Origin: Candidatus Eiseniibacteriota bacterium
Lineage (GTDB): Bacteria > Eisenbacteria > RBG-16-71-46
Direction: 5' to 3'
DNA: 51,037 bases
Assembly (NCBI GenBank): GCA_016215625.1
Contig: JACRIW010000001.1
Coordinates: 1-51,037 of the forward strand
The notes beneath the pieces are model-generated. The model was not told the origin of the DNA. It saw only the letters and a list, made by a program, of their open reading frames with translations, and searched no databases. Made by a program: the position numbers and the translations under genes. The first letter of the stretch is position 1; the number at the start of each line of letters is the position of its first letter. Below, in pieces: positions 33,737-43,072 of this stretch.

Positions 33737-36403
33737 ATGCAGATTGACCTCAGGTCCCTAATGCGCAAGCTGGATCCCACGCTCCGCAACACGCTCAATG
33801 CGGCAGCGGGCCGATGCATGACCGCCGGTCACTTCGAGATCACGGTGGAGCACTGGCTCATCGAGCTGCTCGAGGACCCCGCCGCCGACGTCGCGCCGAT
33901 CCTGCGTCACTTCGAGATTTCTCAGGCCGTGTTCCAGCGGATGCTGCAGAAGAACCTCGACATGATGCGCACGGGCAACTCGGACCGGCCGGGCTTCAGC
34001 AACATGATCACGAGCATCATCCGCGACTCGTGGATGGGCGCGTCGGTCAAGATGGGCCATCCGCTGATCCGCTCCGGCGTGCTGCTCGCGACGTTCGCGG
34101 CGCAGAGCGAGCGCTACTCGCGTGAAGACTTCTCGTCGCTCTTCGAGCAGCTCCGCCAGGACGAACTCGCGCGCGACATGGACGCGATCACCGCGACCTC
34201 GCGCGAGAACGCCGAGATCGCCGCGGCGCTGCCGAGCGCGGGCGGATCGGGCGGCGGTGGCGCGCCGGCCGGTGCCGGCGGCGGCGTGCCGGGCGGCGGC
34301 GAGTCCGCGATCGCGCGCTTCATGGTGGACTTCACCGCGAAGGCGAAGGAAGGCAAGATCGATCCCGTCTTCGGCCGCGACCGCGAGATCCGGCAGATGG
34401 TCGACATCCTGTCGCGCCGCCGGAAGAACAACCCGATCTGCGTCGGCGAACCGGGCGTGGGCAAGACCGCCGTCGTCGAAGGGCTGGCGCTGCGCATCCA
34501 CGAAGGCGACGTGCCCGACTCGCTCAAGAACGTGCGCCTGCTGTCGCTCGACCTCGGCCTGCTGCAGGCGGGTGCGAGCGTGAAGGGCGAGTTCGAGAAT
34601 CGCCTGAAGAACGTGATCGCGGAAGTGAAGGCGTCACCGACGCCGATCATCACGTTCATCGACGAAGCGCACACGCTCATCGGCGCGGGTGGCGCCGCGG
34701 GTACGGGCGACGCCGCGAACCTGCTCAAGCCCGCGCTCGCGCGTGGTGAGCTGCGCACGATCGCCGCGACCACGTGGAGCGAGTACAAGAAGTACTTCGA
34801 AAAGGATCCCGCGCTCGAGCGGCGCTTCCAGCTCGTGAAGCTCGACGAGCCCTCGGCCGCCGACGCGGTCGTCATGATGCGCGGCCTGCGCGACACCTAC
34901 GAGAAGGCGCACGGCGTGCGCATCCTCGACGAGGCCGTCGTCGCGGCGGCGGAACTCTCGAGCCGCTACATCGCCGGCCGCCAGCTGCCCGACAAGGCCG
35001 TCGACCTGCTCGACACCGCGAGCGCGCGCGTGAAGATCGGGCGCGCGACGAAACCCGAGGCCGTGGACCAGATCGAGCGCCGCATGTACGCGATCGACAA
35101 GGAGCGCCTCGCGCTCCAGGGCGACTCGCGCATGAGCGGCAGCGCGGCCCAGTCGGACCGCATCGCCGAGCTCGACGCCGAGTACCTCGAGCTCGAGGCG
35201 CAGAAGAACGACCTCGTCGAGCGTCACGCGCGCGAGAAGGCCGTCGTGGACGAAGTGCTCGCGCTGCGCGCGAAGCTCGACGCCGCCGCGAAGGGCGAAG
35301 GCGAGGCGCCGTCGCAGGCCGAGCTCGACGCCGCGCTCGCGAAGCTGAACGAAGTGCAGGGCGATTCGCCGCTCGTGCCGCTCGACGTGGATGCCCGGCT
35401 CGTGGGCCAGGTCGTCGAGAGCTGGACCGGCATCCCGGTGAGCAAGATGGTGAAGGACGAGGCGGCCGCCACGCTGCAGTTCAAGGACCGCGTCGCCGAG
35501 CGCCTCAAGGGCCAGGACCACGCGATCGAAGCCGTGGATCGCGGCCTGCGCGCGGCGCGCGCGGGCCTCAAGAACCCGCAGACGCCGATCGGCGTGTTCC
35601 TGTTCGTCGGACCGTCGGGTGTCGGCAAGACCGAGCTCGCGACGACGGTCGCCGACCTCATGTTCGGTGGCGAGCGCTTCCTGACCGTCGTGAACATGTC
35701 GGAGTTCCAGGAACGCAACAGCGCCTCGCGCCTCATCGGCACCGGCGCCGGCTACGTCGGCTACGGCGAGGGCGGCGTGCTCACGAACGCCGTGCGGCAG
35801 CGTCCGTACTCGGTCGTGCTGCTCGACGAGGTCGAGAAGGCCGACCGCGACCTGCTCAACCTGTTCTACCAGGTGTTCGACAAGGGCACGCTCGCCGACG
35901 GCGAGGGCCGGGTGATCGACTTCAAGAACACGATCGTGCTGCTCACGAGCAACCTCGCCACGGACGTCATCACGCAGATGTGCAGCTCGCCCGTGAAGCC
36001 GACGCGCGAGGAGCTCGTCGCCGCGATCCGCCCGACGCTGTCGGAGTTCTTCAAGCCGGCGCTGCTCGCGCGCATGGAGATCGTGCCGTTCCTCACGCTC
36101 GCGCCCGAGTTCCTGTCGGACATCGTCAAGCTCAAGCTGCGCAAGATCGAGGGCCGGCTCCGCGACAGCCACAAGATGAAGCTCGAGTTCGACCCGAAGA
36201 TGATCGAGGTCATCACGAACCGCTGCACGGAGGTCGAGACCGGCGCGCGCAACATCGACCACATCATCAACCAGAACCTGCTTCCCATGCTTTCGTCGGC
36301 GCTGCTCGAACGCATGACGCAGGGCCCGCTGCCGGGCGCCGTGCGCATGACGGTCGCCGAGGACGAGAGCTTCCAGGTCGAGTTCGTCGAGGCCGCGAAC
36401 TGA
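33737..36403 (+). CDS. tssH: T6SS sheath-disassembly ATPase TssH (ClpV)
   Basis: 888 residues of the ClpV branch of Clp/Hsp100 ATPases. The N domain (1-160; LRSLMRKLDPTLRNTLNAAAGRCMTAGHFEITVEHWL) binds the TssC N-terminus. A Gly-rich linker at about 168-190 is longer than usual. D1 Walker A is GEPGVGKT (237-244) with FIDEAHTLIGAGG; D2 Walker A is GPSGVGKT (625-632) with LLDEVEKAD. The middle coiled-coil is short, as in ClpV. It recycles contracted sheath. The ATG at 33737 follows AGGGGAGAAG; the upstream open frame lies within tssG. Confidence 0.97.
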   Translation: MQIDLRSLMRKLDPTLRNTLNAAAGRCMTAGHFEITVEHWLIELLEDPAADVAPILRHFEISQAVFQRMLQKNLDMMRTGNSDRPGFSNMITSIIRDSWMGASVKMGHPLIRSGVLLATFAAQSERYSREDFSSLFEQLRQDELARDMDAITATSRENAEIAAALPSAGGSGGGGAPAGAGGGVPGGGESAIARFMVDFTAKAKEGKIDPVFGRDREIRQMVDILSRRRKNNPICVGEPGVGKTAVVEGLALRIHEGDVPDSLKNVRLLSLDLGLLQAGASVKGEFENRLKNVIAEVKASPTPIITFIDEAHTLIGAGGAAGTGDAANLLKPALARGELRTIAATTWSEYKKYFEKDPALERRFQLVKLDEPSAADAVVMMRGLRDTYEKAHGVRILDEAVVAAAELSSRYIAGRQLPDKAVDLLDTASARVKIGRATKPEAVDQIERRMYAIDKERLALQGDSRMSGSAAQSDRIAELDAEYLELEAQKNDLVERHAREKAVVDEVLALRAKLDAAAKGEGEAPSQAELDAALAKLNEVQGDSPLVPLDVDARLVGQVVESWTGIPVSKMVKDEAAATLQFKDRVAERLKGQDHAIEAVDRGLRAARAGLKNPQTPIGVFLFVGPSGVGKTELATTVADLMFGGERFLTVVNMSEFQERNSASRLIGTGAGYVGYGEGGVLTNAVRQRPYSVVLLDEVEKADRDLLNLFYQVFDKGTLADGEGRVIDFKNTIVLLTSNLATDVITQMCSSPVKPTREELVAAIRPTLSEFFKPALLARMEIVPFLTLAPEFLSDIVKLKLRKIEGRLRDSHKMKLEFDPKMIEVITNRCTEVETGARNIDHIINQNLLPMLSSALLERMTQGPLPGAVRMTVAEDESFQVEFVEAAN

Positions 36404-36413
36404 GGAGTCACCC

Positions 36414-38597
36414 ATGAGTCCTGCCAGCAGCGCATTCTTCGAGTTCGCGATCGACGGGATTTCCGACCAGCTGCTCGTGCTCGGCTTCGAGGGACGGGAA
36501 GGCGTGTCCCAGCTGTTCGAGTTCGAGGTGAAGCTGTCGTGCGACGCCGCGGGACTGGCGTTCGACGACGCGCTGGGCAAGCCGGCCCTGCTCACGATCC
36601 ACACCGACAACGACGAACCGCGCCACCTGCACGGCATCGTCGGGCGGTTCGAGGAGACGGGCACCAACCCGAAGTCCACGACCTACACGGCGACCGTGGT
36701 GCCGCGTTTCTGGACGCTGGGGCTGCGGCAGGACTGCTGCATCTACCAGGACCTCTCGACGCCGGACGTGATCAAGAAGGTGCTCGAGGACGCGGGCCTC
36801 GCCGAGGGCGAGGACTTCTCGCTGAACCTGCAGGGTTCCTACAACCCGCGCGAATACTGCGTGCAGTACCGCGAGTCCGACTTCGCGTTCGTCAGCCGGC
36901 TCATGGAAGAAGACGGCATGTTCTACTTCTTCGAGCACTCCGACTCGGGTCACAAGCTCGTGATCGCCGACCACACCGGCGCGTACGGCGTGATCCCGGG
37001 CGAGACGAACATCCCGTACCGCGAGGACGACTCGGGCATGCAGTCGGTGGCCGAGAGCGTGAACGTCGCGCGCTACTCGCGCTCGCTGCGCCCCGGAAAG
37101 GTCGTGCTCACGGACTACAACTTCACGAAGGTGGACCTCGATCTCGCGTCCGAGGTCGAAGGGGACGCCGAGACGTCGTACGAGATCTACGACTTTCCGG
37201 GCCGCTACATCGACACGGGGCACGGCAGCGAGCGCTCGACGGTGCGCATGGAGTCGCTGCGCGCCGAGCGCGACCTGCTCGTCGGCGAGAGCGACTGCCG
37301 CCGGCTCGTGAGCGGGCACAAGTTCACGCTCGAGGAGCACCCGCGCGACGACATGAACCAGGAGTACCTGCTCCTGCGCGTGAAGCACGTCGGCCGCCAG
37401 CCGCAGGCGGGCGGCGCCGACGCCGTGGCCGACGTGCCGGACGAGGACGGCGAGCACGAAGAGGCCGAGCGCATGTACGAGGCCGAGTTCGAGGCCATCC
37501 CGTCCGGCGTGCTCTACCGCGCGCCGATGGTCACGCCGCAGGCGGTCGTCGACGGCCCGCAGACCGCCGTCGTCACCGGCCCCGCGGGCGAAGAGATCTA
37601 CTGCGACGAACACGGCCGCGTGAAGGTGCAGTTCCACTGGGACCGGCTCGGGCAGAAGGACGACAAGACGTCGTGCTGGATGCGCGTGAGCCAGCCCTGG
37701 TCGGGCACCGGCTACGGCGGCATGGTGATCCCGCGCATCGGCAACGAAGTGATCGTGAGCTTCCTCGAGGGCGATCCGGACCGGCCGATCGTGACGGGCC
37801 ACGTCTACAACGGCTCGGCGATGTTCGGTTACTCCCTGCCGGGCGACAAGACCCGCACGTCCCTCAAGACGTACTCGTCGCCGGGTGGGGCCGGTTTCAA
37901 CGAACTGCGCTTCGAGGACGCCGCGGGCAGCGAGGAAGTGTTCCTGCACGCGCAGAAGGACTGGAACATCCAGGTCCTCAACGACCGCACGCAGAGCATC
38001 GGGAACGACCACACGCACACGGTCGGGCACGACGAGAAGATGGAAGTGAAGAACGACCGCACGCGGAAGGTCGGCGCGAACGAGTCGGTCGACGTGGTCG
38101 GCAACGAGACCATCAAGATCGGCGGCGACCTCACGGAAACCGTGGGCGGGTCGCTCAACCTGACCGTGTCGGGCGCGCAGGCCGTGAAGGTGACGGGCGC
38201 CGTGTCGAACGCCTTCGAGGCCGCGCAGAGCACGACCGTGGGCGCGGACGATTCGCTCTCGGTGAGCGGCGCGCAGAACGTGGCGGTGACCGGCAACCGC
38301 GGCGTCGCGGTGGACGGGGACGATTCGCTGAACGTGAAGGGCGGGCACTCGGTCGTCGTGAAGGGCGCGGACTCGCTGTCCGTGGACGGCGACCACGCGA
38401 TGGACCTGAAGGGCGCCTCGGCGATCGAAGTGGGCAAGGCCCTCGAGATCAAGGCGGGCGACGAGATCAAGCTCGAGTGCGGCAGCGCCTCGATCACGCT
38501 GAAGAAGAACGGCGACATCGAGATCAAGGGCAACAACATCAACATCAAGGGCAGCGGCAACATCACCGTCAAGGGTTCGGCCGTCGCGCAGAACTGA
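36414..38597 (+). CDS. vgrG: T6SS spike protein VgrG (TssI)
   Basis: 727 residues. The gp27-like part (about 1-380) contains DFAFVSRLMEEDGMFYFFEHS. The gp5-like OB fold follows with DEHGRVKVQFHWDRLG, CWMRVSQPWSGTGYGGMVIPRIGNEVIVSFLEGDPDRPIVTG. The C-terminal triple-stranded beta-helix consists of short repeats (NDRTQSIGNDHTHTVGHDEKMEVKNDRT...) ending LECGSASITLKKNGDIEIKG. There is no extra effector domain, so cargo is likely carried by the following PAAR-like and adaptor genes. Caps the Hcp tube. Confidence 0.97.
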   Translation: MSPASSAFFEFAIDGISDQLLVLGFEGREGVSQLFEFEVKLSCDAAGLAFDDALGKPALLTIHTDNDEPRHLHGIVGRFEETGTNPKSTTYTATVVPRFWTLGLRQDCCIYQDLSTPDVIKKVLEDAGLAEGEDFSLNLQGSYNPREYCVQYRESDFAFVSRLMEEDGMFYFFEHSDSGHKLVIADHTGAYGVIPGETNIPYREDDSGMQSVAESVNVARYSRSLRPGKVVLTDYNFTKVDLDLASEVEGDAETSYEIYDFPGRYIDTGHGSERSTVRMESLRAERDLLVGESDCRRLVSGHKFTLEEHPRDDMNQEYLLLRVKHVGRQPQAGGADAVADVPDEDGEHEEAERMYEAEFEAIPSGVLYRAPMVTPQAVVDGPQTAVVTGPAGEEIYCDEHGRVKVQFHWDRLGQKDDKTSCWMRVSQPWSGTGYGGMVIPRIGNEVIVSFLEGDPDRPIVTGHVYNGSAMFGYSLPGDKTRTSLKTYSSPGGAGFNELRFEDAAGSEEVFLHAQKDWNIQVLNDRTQSIGNDHTHTVGHDEKMEVKNDRTRKVGANESVDVVGNETIKIGGDLTETVGGSLNLTVSGAQAVKVTGAVSNAFEAAQSTTVGADDSLSVSGAQNVAVTGNRGVAVDGDDSLNVKGGHSVVVKGADSLSVDGDHAMDLKGASAIEVGKALEIKAGDEIKLECGSASITLKKNGDIEIKGNNINIKGSGNITVKGSAVAQN

Positions 38598-38620
38598 CCC
38601 GTTCGCTTCCGAGGCCCCGC

Positions 38621-39682
38621 ATGTTCGGCATCCGCAACGCGACCCGCTACGACGCCACCGCCGTGATCCAGACGGACGCGGACGGCGGGGACGTGATCGT
38701 GTGCGTCGCGAAGGGCACGTTCGCGCTGGGCAAGAGCGGCAAGCTCGAGCTCGCCGAACCGCTGCCGCTCGTCTTCGCCGACGAGTACGCCGGCAAGCCG
38801 GGCGAGTCGGGCATCGCCGCGGGCACGGACTTCGCGCTCTTCAAGCCGGGCACGGACGTGGTCGTGACCGGCAGCGCGTTCGCGCCGGGCGGCAAGGGCG
38901 TCACGCAGATGACCGTGAAGGTGCGCGCCGGCGCGATCGCCGCCTCGCTGCTCGTGACGGGCGACCGCGTGTGGAAGAAGGGGCTGCTCGGTCCGTCGAT
39001 CGGCTCGCCCGAACCGTTCCGCGAAATGCCGCTCGTGTGGGAACGCGCCTGGGGCGGCGCGCGCGAGGGCGAGGACAGGAAGCCCGGAGTGCGCTGCGAC
39101 GGCAATCCCGTCGGCGCGGGCCTGTGGGCGAACGACAAGGACGCGATCGACCAGCCGCTGCCGAACCTCGAGGCGCCGGACGACCCCGTGAAGAACTTCA
39201 AGTCGCGGCCCGAGCCGGCGTGCTGGGGCTTCGTCGCGCCGTCGTGGGAGCCGCGCCGCTCGTTCGCGGGCACGTACGACGCCGCGTGGGAGCGCGACCG
39301 CATGCCGCTGCTGCCCGAGGACTTCGATCACGCCTTCTTCATGCAGGCGCATCCCGCGCTGCAGTCGCCGAAGTACTTCACGGGTGGCGAGAAGATCGCG
39401 ATCGAGGGCATGCACCCGAAAGGTCCGCTGTCGTTCGAGCTGCCGAAGGACACGGTCGAGGTGAAGATCCTGACGCCCGGCGACAAGGTGGCCACGCACA
39501 TGACCGTGCTCGACACCGTCGTGCTGATGCCGTCCGAGGAGAAGGTCACGCTCACGTGGCGCGTGCGCGTGCCCGCGCCGCACCCGATCACGAGCGTGCA
39601 GCTCGTGCAGATCGAGAGCCGCCTGCATCCGGCGCCGGCCGAGGACGATGCCGCCGCTCCGGCGGGAGGCGCCCGTGGCTGA
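38621..39682 (+). CDS. DUF2169 family protein, T6SS effector adaptor/chaperone
   Basis: 353 residues without signal peptide. Family pattern: RNATRYDATAVIQTDADG at the start, then VIVCVAKGTFAL, PLVFADEY.GKPG, FKPGTDVVVTGSAFAP, and PLVWERAWGG. DUF2169 proteins occur in T6SS clusters beside VgrG and PAAR-like proteins and are known to act as chaperones or adaptors loading effectors on the spike. Here it follows vgrG by 23 nt and precedes the ketosynthase-like gene with an 8-nt overlap. Its client is probably the PAAR-like protein and the metallopeptidase-like protein two and three genes downstream (inference). Confidence 0.88.
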   Translation: MFGIRNATRYDATAVIQTDADGGDVIVCVAKGTFALGKSGKLELAEPLPLVFADEYAGKPGESGIAAGTDFALFKPGTDVVVTGSAFAPGGKGVTQMTVKVRAGAIAASLLVTGDRVWKKGLLGPSIGSPEPFREMPLVWERAWGGAREGEDRKPGVRCDGNPVGAGLWANDKDAIDQPLPNLEAPDDPVKNFKSRPEPACWGFVAPSWEPRRSFAGTYDAAWERDRMPLLPEDFDHAFFMQAHPALQSPKYFTGGEKIAIEGMHPKGPLSFELPKDTVEVKILTPGDKVATHMTVLDTVVLMPSEEKVTLTWRVRVPAPHPITSVQLVQIESRLHPAPAEDDAAAPAGGARG

Positions 39683-40742
39683 CGCCGTCGTGATCACCGG
39701 CGTGGGCGTGCTCACGGGGCTCGGCCAGACCGCGCAGAGCCACGCCGCGATGCGCGCGGGCTTCGCGCGCATCACCGAGTGGGAAGACCTGCTCCTGATG
39801 GGGCCGGACGAGCAATGGGATCCGCCGACGCCCATGCGCGCTTCGGCCGCCGCGGTCGCGTGGACGGGCGTCCCGCCGCGCGAGCGGCTCGTGACGATCG
39901 CGCTGCCCGCGCTCGACGAAGCGCTCACGAGCGCGCAGCTCACGGCGAAGGACTGGAAGGACGTGTCGCTGCACCTGGCGCTGCGCACGCCCGCGGCGCC
40001 CGCCACGATCGAGAGCTTCGGCGCCGGCGTGATCGAGGACCTGCACGTGCGCGGCGGTCTCGCGAAGGCGGCCGCGACGCGCGTGACGGCGCGCGGGCAC
40101 GCCTCGGGCGCGCTCGCGATCCAGCGCGCGGCGGCCGAGATCGCGGGCGGCGAGCGCACACTCGCGGTCGTCGGCGCGGTGGACGGTTTCTCGGACATGG
40201 CCGAACTCGCGCGGCTCGACAAAGCGTTCCGGCTGCGCAGCGAGCGCGCGGCCGACGGTTACATGCCCGGCGAAGCGGCGGTCTTCCTCGTGCTCGAGGA
40301 AGCCGGCGCGGCCGCGCGGCGCGGCGCGACGGCGCGCGCGCGCATCGGCGCGATCGGGCTCGCCGAGGAGCCGCATCCGCTCGGCGACGCGACGCCGTCG
40401 AAGGCCGAGGGACTGTGCGAGGCGATCCGCGCCGCGCTCGGCACGAAGCGCCCGGCCGCGAAACCCTGGCTGCTGTCCGACCAGAACGGCGAGCGCCACC
40501 GCGCGAAGGAATGGGCGCTCGCGCTCGTGCGGCTCGACGCGCTCGTCGGCGGCGAGCACGAACTGTGGTTCCCGGCGCAGAGCTTCGGCGACGCCGGCGT
40601 GGCGAGCGTGCCGCTCGCCGCCGCGATGGCGTGCGAAGCGTTCGAGCGCGAACTCGCGCCCGCGCCGACGGCGCTGCTGCTCGCCTCTTCCGACGGACCC
40701 GAACGCGCGGCGATGCTGCTGCACGCCGTGAAGGGAGCGTAA
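39675..40742 (+). CDS. Ketosynthase-fold protein of the T6SS effector module, catalytic Cys absent
   Basis: 355 residues with a thiolase/ketosynthase fold: VVITGVGVLTGLGQT at the start and PGEAAVFLVLEEAG (198-211) match beta-ketoacyl synthases. The nucleophile position, normally TACASG-like, reads ARGHASG, with His142 where Cys is expected. The HGTGT-type His motif is replaced by SDQNGERHRAKEW (268-280). It is therefore probably not a condensing enzyme. Such proteins accompany DUF2169 and DUF4150 in T6SS loci, with unknown role. The GTG start at 39675 overlaps the previous stop and has GCGGGAGG upstream; an ATG at 39648 is an alternative. Confidence 0.82.
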   Translation: MADAVVITGVGVLTGLGQTAQSHAAMRAGFARITEWEDLLLMGPDEQWDPPTPMRASAAAVAWTGVPPRERLVTIALPALDEALTSAQLTAKDWKDVSLHLALRTPAAPATIESFGAGVIEDLHVRGGLAKAAATRVTARGHASGALAIQRAAAEIAGGERTLAVVGAVDGFSDMAELARLDKAFRLRSERAADGYMPGEAAVFLVLEEAGAAARRGATARARIGAIGLAEEPHPLGDATPSKAEGLCEAIRAALGTKRPAAKPWLLSDQNGERHRAKEWALALVRLDALVGGEHELWFPAQSFGDAGVASVPLAAAMACEAFERELAPAPTALLLASSDGPERAAMLLHAVKGA

Positions 40743-40744
40743 CG

Positions 40745-41260
40745 ATGCCCGCGACCGTGGTCGTCAACTTCCGCACCGTGGTGCACGCGTCGAGCAACGG
40801 CATGGCGACGTTCTTCCCGGACGTGTGCAAGACGCCGGCACCGCCGAGCCCGAGCCCGATTCCCATTCCGTACCCGAACATCGCGCAGTCGAGCGACACC
40901 GCGCAGGGCAGCACGACGGTGAAGTGCGACGGCAATCCCGTGATGATCCAGGGCGCCAACTTCTCCATGAGCTCGGGCGACGAGGCGGGAAGCGCGGGTG
41001 GCGGCATGGTGTCGAACACGATCAAGGGCAAGGCCGAGTTCGTGATGTTCTCGTTCGACGTGAAGTTCGACGGCAAGAGCGTGCCGCGCCAGCTCGACCC
41101 GATGCTCGGCAACAAGAACGCGAGCCCGAACACGCCGCCGATGCCCGAACTGCAGCCGCCGATGGTCGTCGTGAGCCTGCCCGCGGTGGACCCGCCGGGG
41201 CAGGAGCCGTCGATCACGGATCTCGTGATGGAACTGTCGGGACCGGAGCCTTCGGAATGA
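40745..41260 (+). CDS. PAAR-like spike tip protein (DUF4150)
   Basis: 171 residues. It starts MPATVVVNFRTVVHASSNG, then the Pro-rich CKTPAPPSPSPIPIPYPN segment, VKCDGNPVMIQGANFSMSSGDE and GGGMVSNTIKGKAEF, which together mark the PAAR-like DUF4150 family. These proteins sharpen the VgrG tip and carry effectors. There is no C-terminal toxin domain, so the next gene (ATGA overlap) is the likely cargo. Starts 2 nt after the ketosynthase-like gene. Confidence 0.9.
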   Translation: MPATVVVNFRTVVHASSNGMATFFPDVCKTPAPPSPSPIPIPYPNIAQSSDTAQGSTTVKCDGNPVMIQGANFSMSSGDEAGSAGGGMVSNTIKGKAEFVMFSFDVKFDGKSVPRQLDPMLGNKNASPNTPPMPELQPPMVVVSLPAVDPPGQEPSITDLVMELSGPEPSE

Positions 41261-42495
41261 CGAAGAAGATCGTGAACCTCGGGCCGAACGACATCCGCGC
41301 GAACGTCACGGCGAAGATCAACAAGAAGGCCGTGCGGAAGCTCTATTGGACGTTCGAAGCGGACGGCGGGAACACGCCGCTCGAACTTCTCGGACGCTTC
41401 GATCGCGCCGGTTACCTCGGCTGCCTCGACAAGATCTGCCTCCCGACCGACAAGGACGGCGAGTGCAAGCACGACTACTTCCATCTCTCGTGCGCCGGCC
41501 TCGACAAGTTCAAGGTCAAGGTCAGCCTCAAGCCGGACGGCTCGGGTGCGACCGTCGCGGACGAGTTCGAGGTGTGGCGGCAGATCCACGTTTCCATGAA
41601 GTACATGGATTCCGCCTTCGTGCCCGACCTCGGCCCGGTGAAGAGCGAATACGCCAAGCACGGCACCATCGTGCAGCGCGTGACGCCGCCGGGCGGCGAG
41701 AAGATCGCGCACATCGAGAAGATGCCGAAGAAGGACTGGAAGAAATACCGCTGGGCGGTCACGAAATCGAAGCAGGAAGCGCGCGTCCTGCTCGTGGACA
41801 AGATCCGCTCCGAGACGTGGGCCGAGACCGTCGTCCCGAACACGCAGATGAACGCGACGATCGGTGACGCCGATCTCGCCATGCGCAGCCCGAACTTCGT
41901 CTGGGACGAGGGCGGCGAGTTCTGCCGCGCCAAGATGACCGGCGCCGGCTTCGACGTCGACGTCACGCAGTTCGCGAAGCGGGTCGGGGATCGCGAGATC
42001 CGCCTCGAGTTCCCCGAGCATGCGCCGTACACGCAGGCCCTGAAGGACGAGTTCAAGAAGGGACCGGTCACGCTCAAGATCAACGTCCGGTTCGGCAAGT
42101 ATCCGAACGGTTTCGCGATCGAATCGGAAGGCTTCATCGTGATCGCGAACCGCGGCCGCACGGGCGGGCCGAAGCCCGTCGGTCCCCGCCAGGGCACGAT
42201 GATCCACGAGATGGGGCACGGCTTCGGGCTCGTGCGTCCCGCGTACGACCACTACGAAGTGGCCGACGCGAAACCCGTGGCGTCCCCGCCCCCGAACAAC
42301 CTGTACTACGACCGTGGGTCGGGCGGACACTGCCGCCACGGCGCGGGCGGAACCGCGCCGAACTACAAGAAGGGGCAGTGCGTCATGTTCCACGAGGGGC
42401 ACTCGGCCCGGCCGCACACGTTCTGCCCCGAGTGCGCGAAGATCGTGAAGCGCGCGAACCTGGCTGCTGCGCGAATGCCGTGGCCGTCGACGTGA
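41257..42495 (+). CDS. Putative T6SS zinc-metallopeptidase effector (metzincin-like)
   Basis: 412 residues, no signal peptide. The C-terminal third has the zinc-binding sequence MIHEMGHGFGL with H317, E318 and H321, then H358-C359, C375-VM, and a closing FCPEC (C390, C393). HExxHxxG followed by HC...CVM...C-x2-C resembles archaemetzincins, but about 33 residues separate the HExxHxxG motif from the candidate third His (H358; H332 is another option). The N-terminal 300 residues contain CLDKICLPTDKDGECKHDYFHLSC, a further Cys/His-rich stretch, and no domain I recognise. Coupled by ATGA to the PAAR-like gene and followed by two small possible immunity genes. Predicted to be delivered by the T6SS and to cleave protein in target cells; this is inference. 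Confidence 0.72.
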   Translation: MTKKIVNLGPNDIRANVTAKINKKAVRKLYWTFEADGGNTPLELLGRFDRAGYLGCLDKICLPTDKDGECKHDYFHLSCAGLDKFKVKVSLKPDGSGATVADEFEVWRQIHVSMKYMDSAFVPDLGPVKSEYAKHGTIVQRVTPPGGEKIAHIEKMPKKDWKKYRWAVTKSKQEARVLLVDKIRSETWAETVVPNTQMNATIGDADLAMRSPNFVWDEGGEFCRAKMTGAGFDVDVTQFAKRVGDREIRLEFPEHAPYTQALKDEFKKGPVTLKINVRFGKYPNGFAIESEGFIVIANRGRTGGPKPVGPRQGTMIHEMGHGFGLVRPAYDHYEVADAKPVASPPPNNLYYDRGSGGHCRHGAGGTAPNYKKGQCVMFHEGHSARPHTFCPECAKIVKRANLAAARMPWPST

Positions 42496-42517
42496 GCATC
42501 GAACGGGAGTGCGACTC

Positions 42518-43072
42518 GTGCGTGGACATGCCTGGTGGGTCGCGGCGCTGGTCGTCGCGGCGAGCGCGGTGTACGGATGCGGCGGTGAGCCGCCGGCGAG
42601 GAGAACGGCCGTGAGCGACGAGGCCTTCGAGAAGGTCGAGCTGGACACCCGCACGTCCAACGCATGCTCCCCGGACGTGGACTTCGCGAAGTTCCGCGGC
42701 ATCGCGATCGCGATGCCGAAGAAAGTCGCGCTCGGCCGCGTGACGACGCGCGTGCCGGTGTGCGGCGCGTACGCCTTCACCGCGGCGGAGTTCGCGAAGC
42801 TGCCCGAGTTCCCCTACGGCATCGCGTTCCTCGTCCGGGACCTCGGGACGAACGAGACGTTCCAGGGTCACTTCGTCTCCGACGAGTTCGAGGACGACGA
42901 GCCGGTGCCTCCGCCGGCGCCGCCCGCGGATCCCGCACGCGTGCTCGGCGGCTACTTCAACGTGAACCTCGTCCCCGCGTGGCACGCGCCGGGGCGGCCG
43001 GGCAAGTACCGCGTCGTGTTCACGGTCAACGAGTGGGCGTCCGCGCCCGTGGATTTCGAGGTCGTGAAGTGA
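42518..43072 (+). CDS. Small lipoprotein-like protein, possible immunity or accessory factor (A)
   Basis: 184 residues from a GTG at 42518; GGGAG (42505-42509) gives normal spacing. A GTG at 42509 is an alternative. The N-terminus AWWVAALVVAASAVYGCGG ends in a lipobox-like VYGC, so a periplasmic lipoprotein is likely. The mature part has predicted beta strands (GIAIAMPKK, YGIAFLVRDL, YRVVFTVNEW) and a Pro-rich loop. It shares strand order and the motifs VCGAYAF and PGKYRVVF with the next protein (VSGAFQI, PGTYYVSA), so the two look like divergent paralogues. Position right after the metallopeptidase gene suggests a periplasmic immunity role, untested. Confidence 0.65.
   Translation: MRGHAWWVAALVVAASAVYGCGGEPPARRTAVSDEAFEKVELDTRTSNACSPDVDFAKFRGIAIAMPKKVALGRVTTRVPVCGAYAFTAAEFAKLPEFPYGIAFLVRDLGTNETFQGHFVSDEFEDDEPVPPPAPPADPARVLGGYFNVNLVPAWHAPGRPGKYRVVFTVNEWASAPVDFEVVK

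Noticed and set aside
37970..38590. Repeats near the end of vgrG as a separate repeat element
   Set aside because: They encode the normal beta-helix needle repeats of VgrG.
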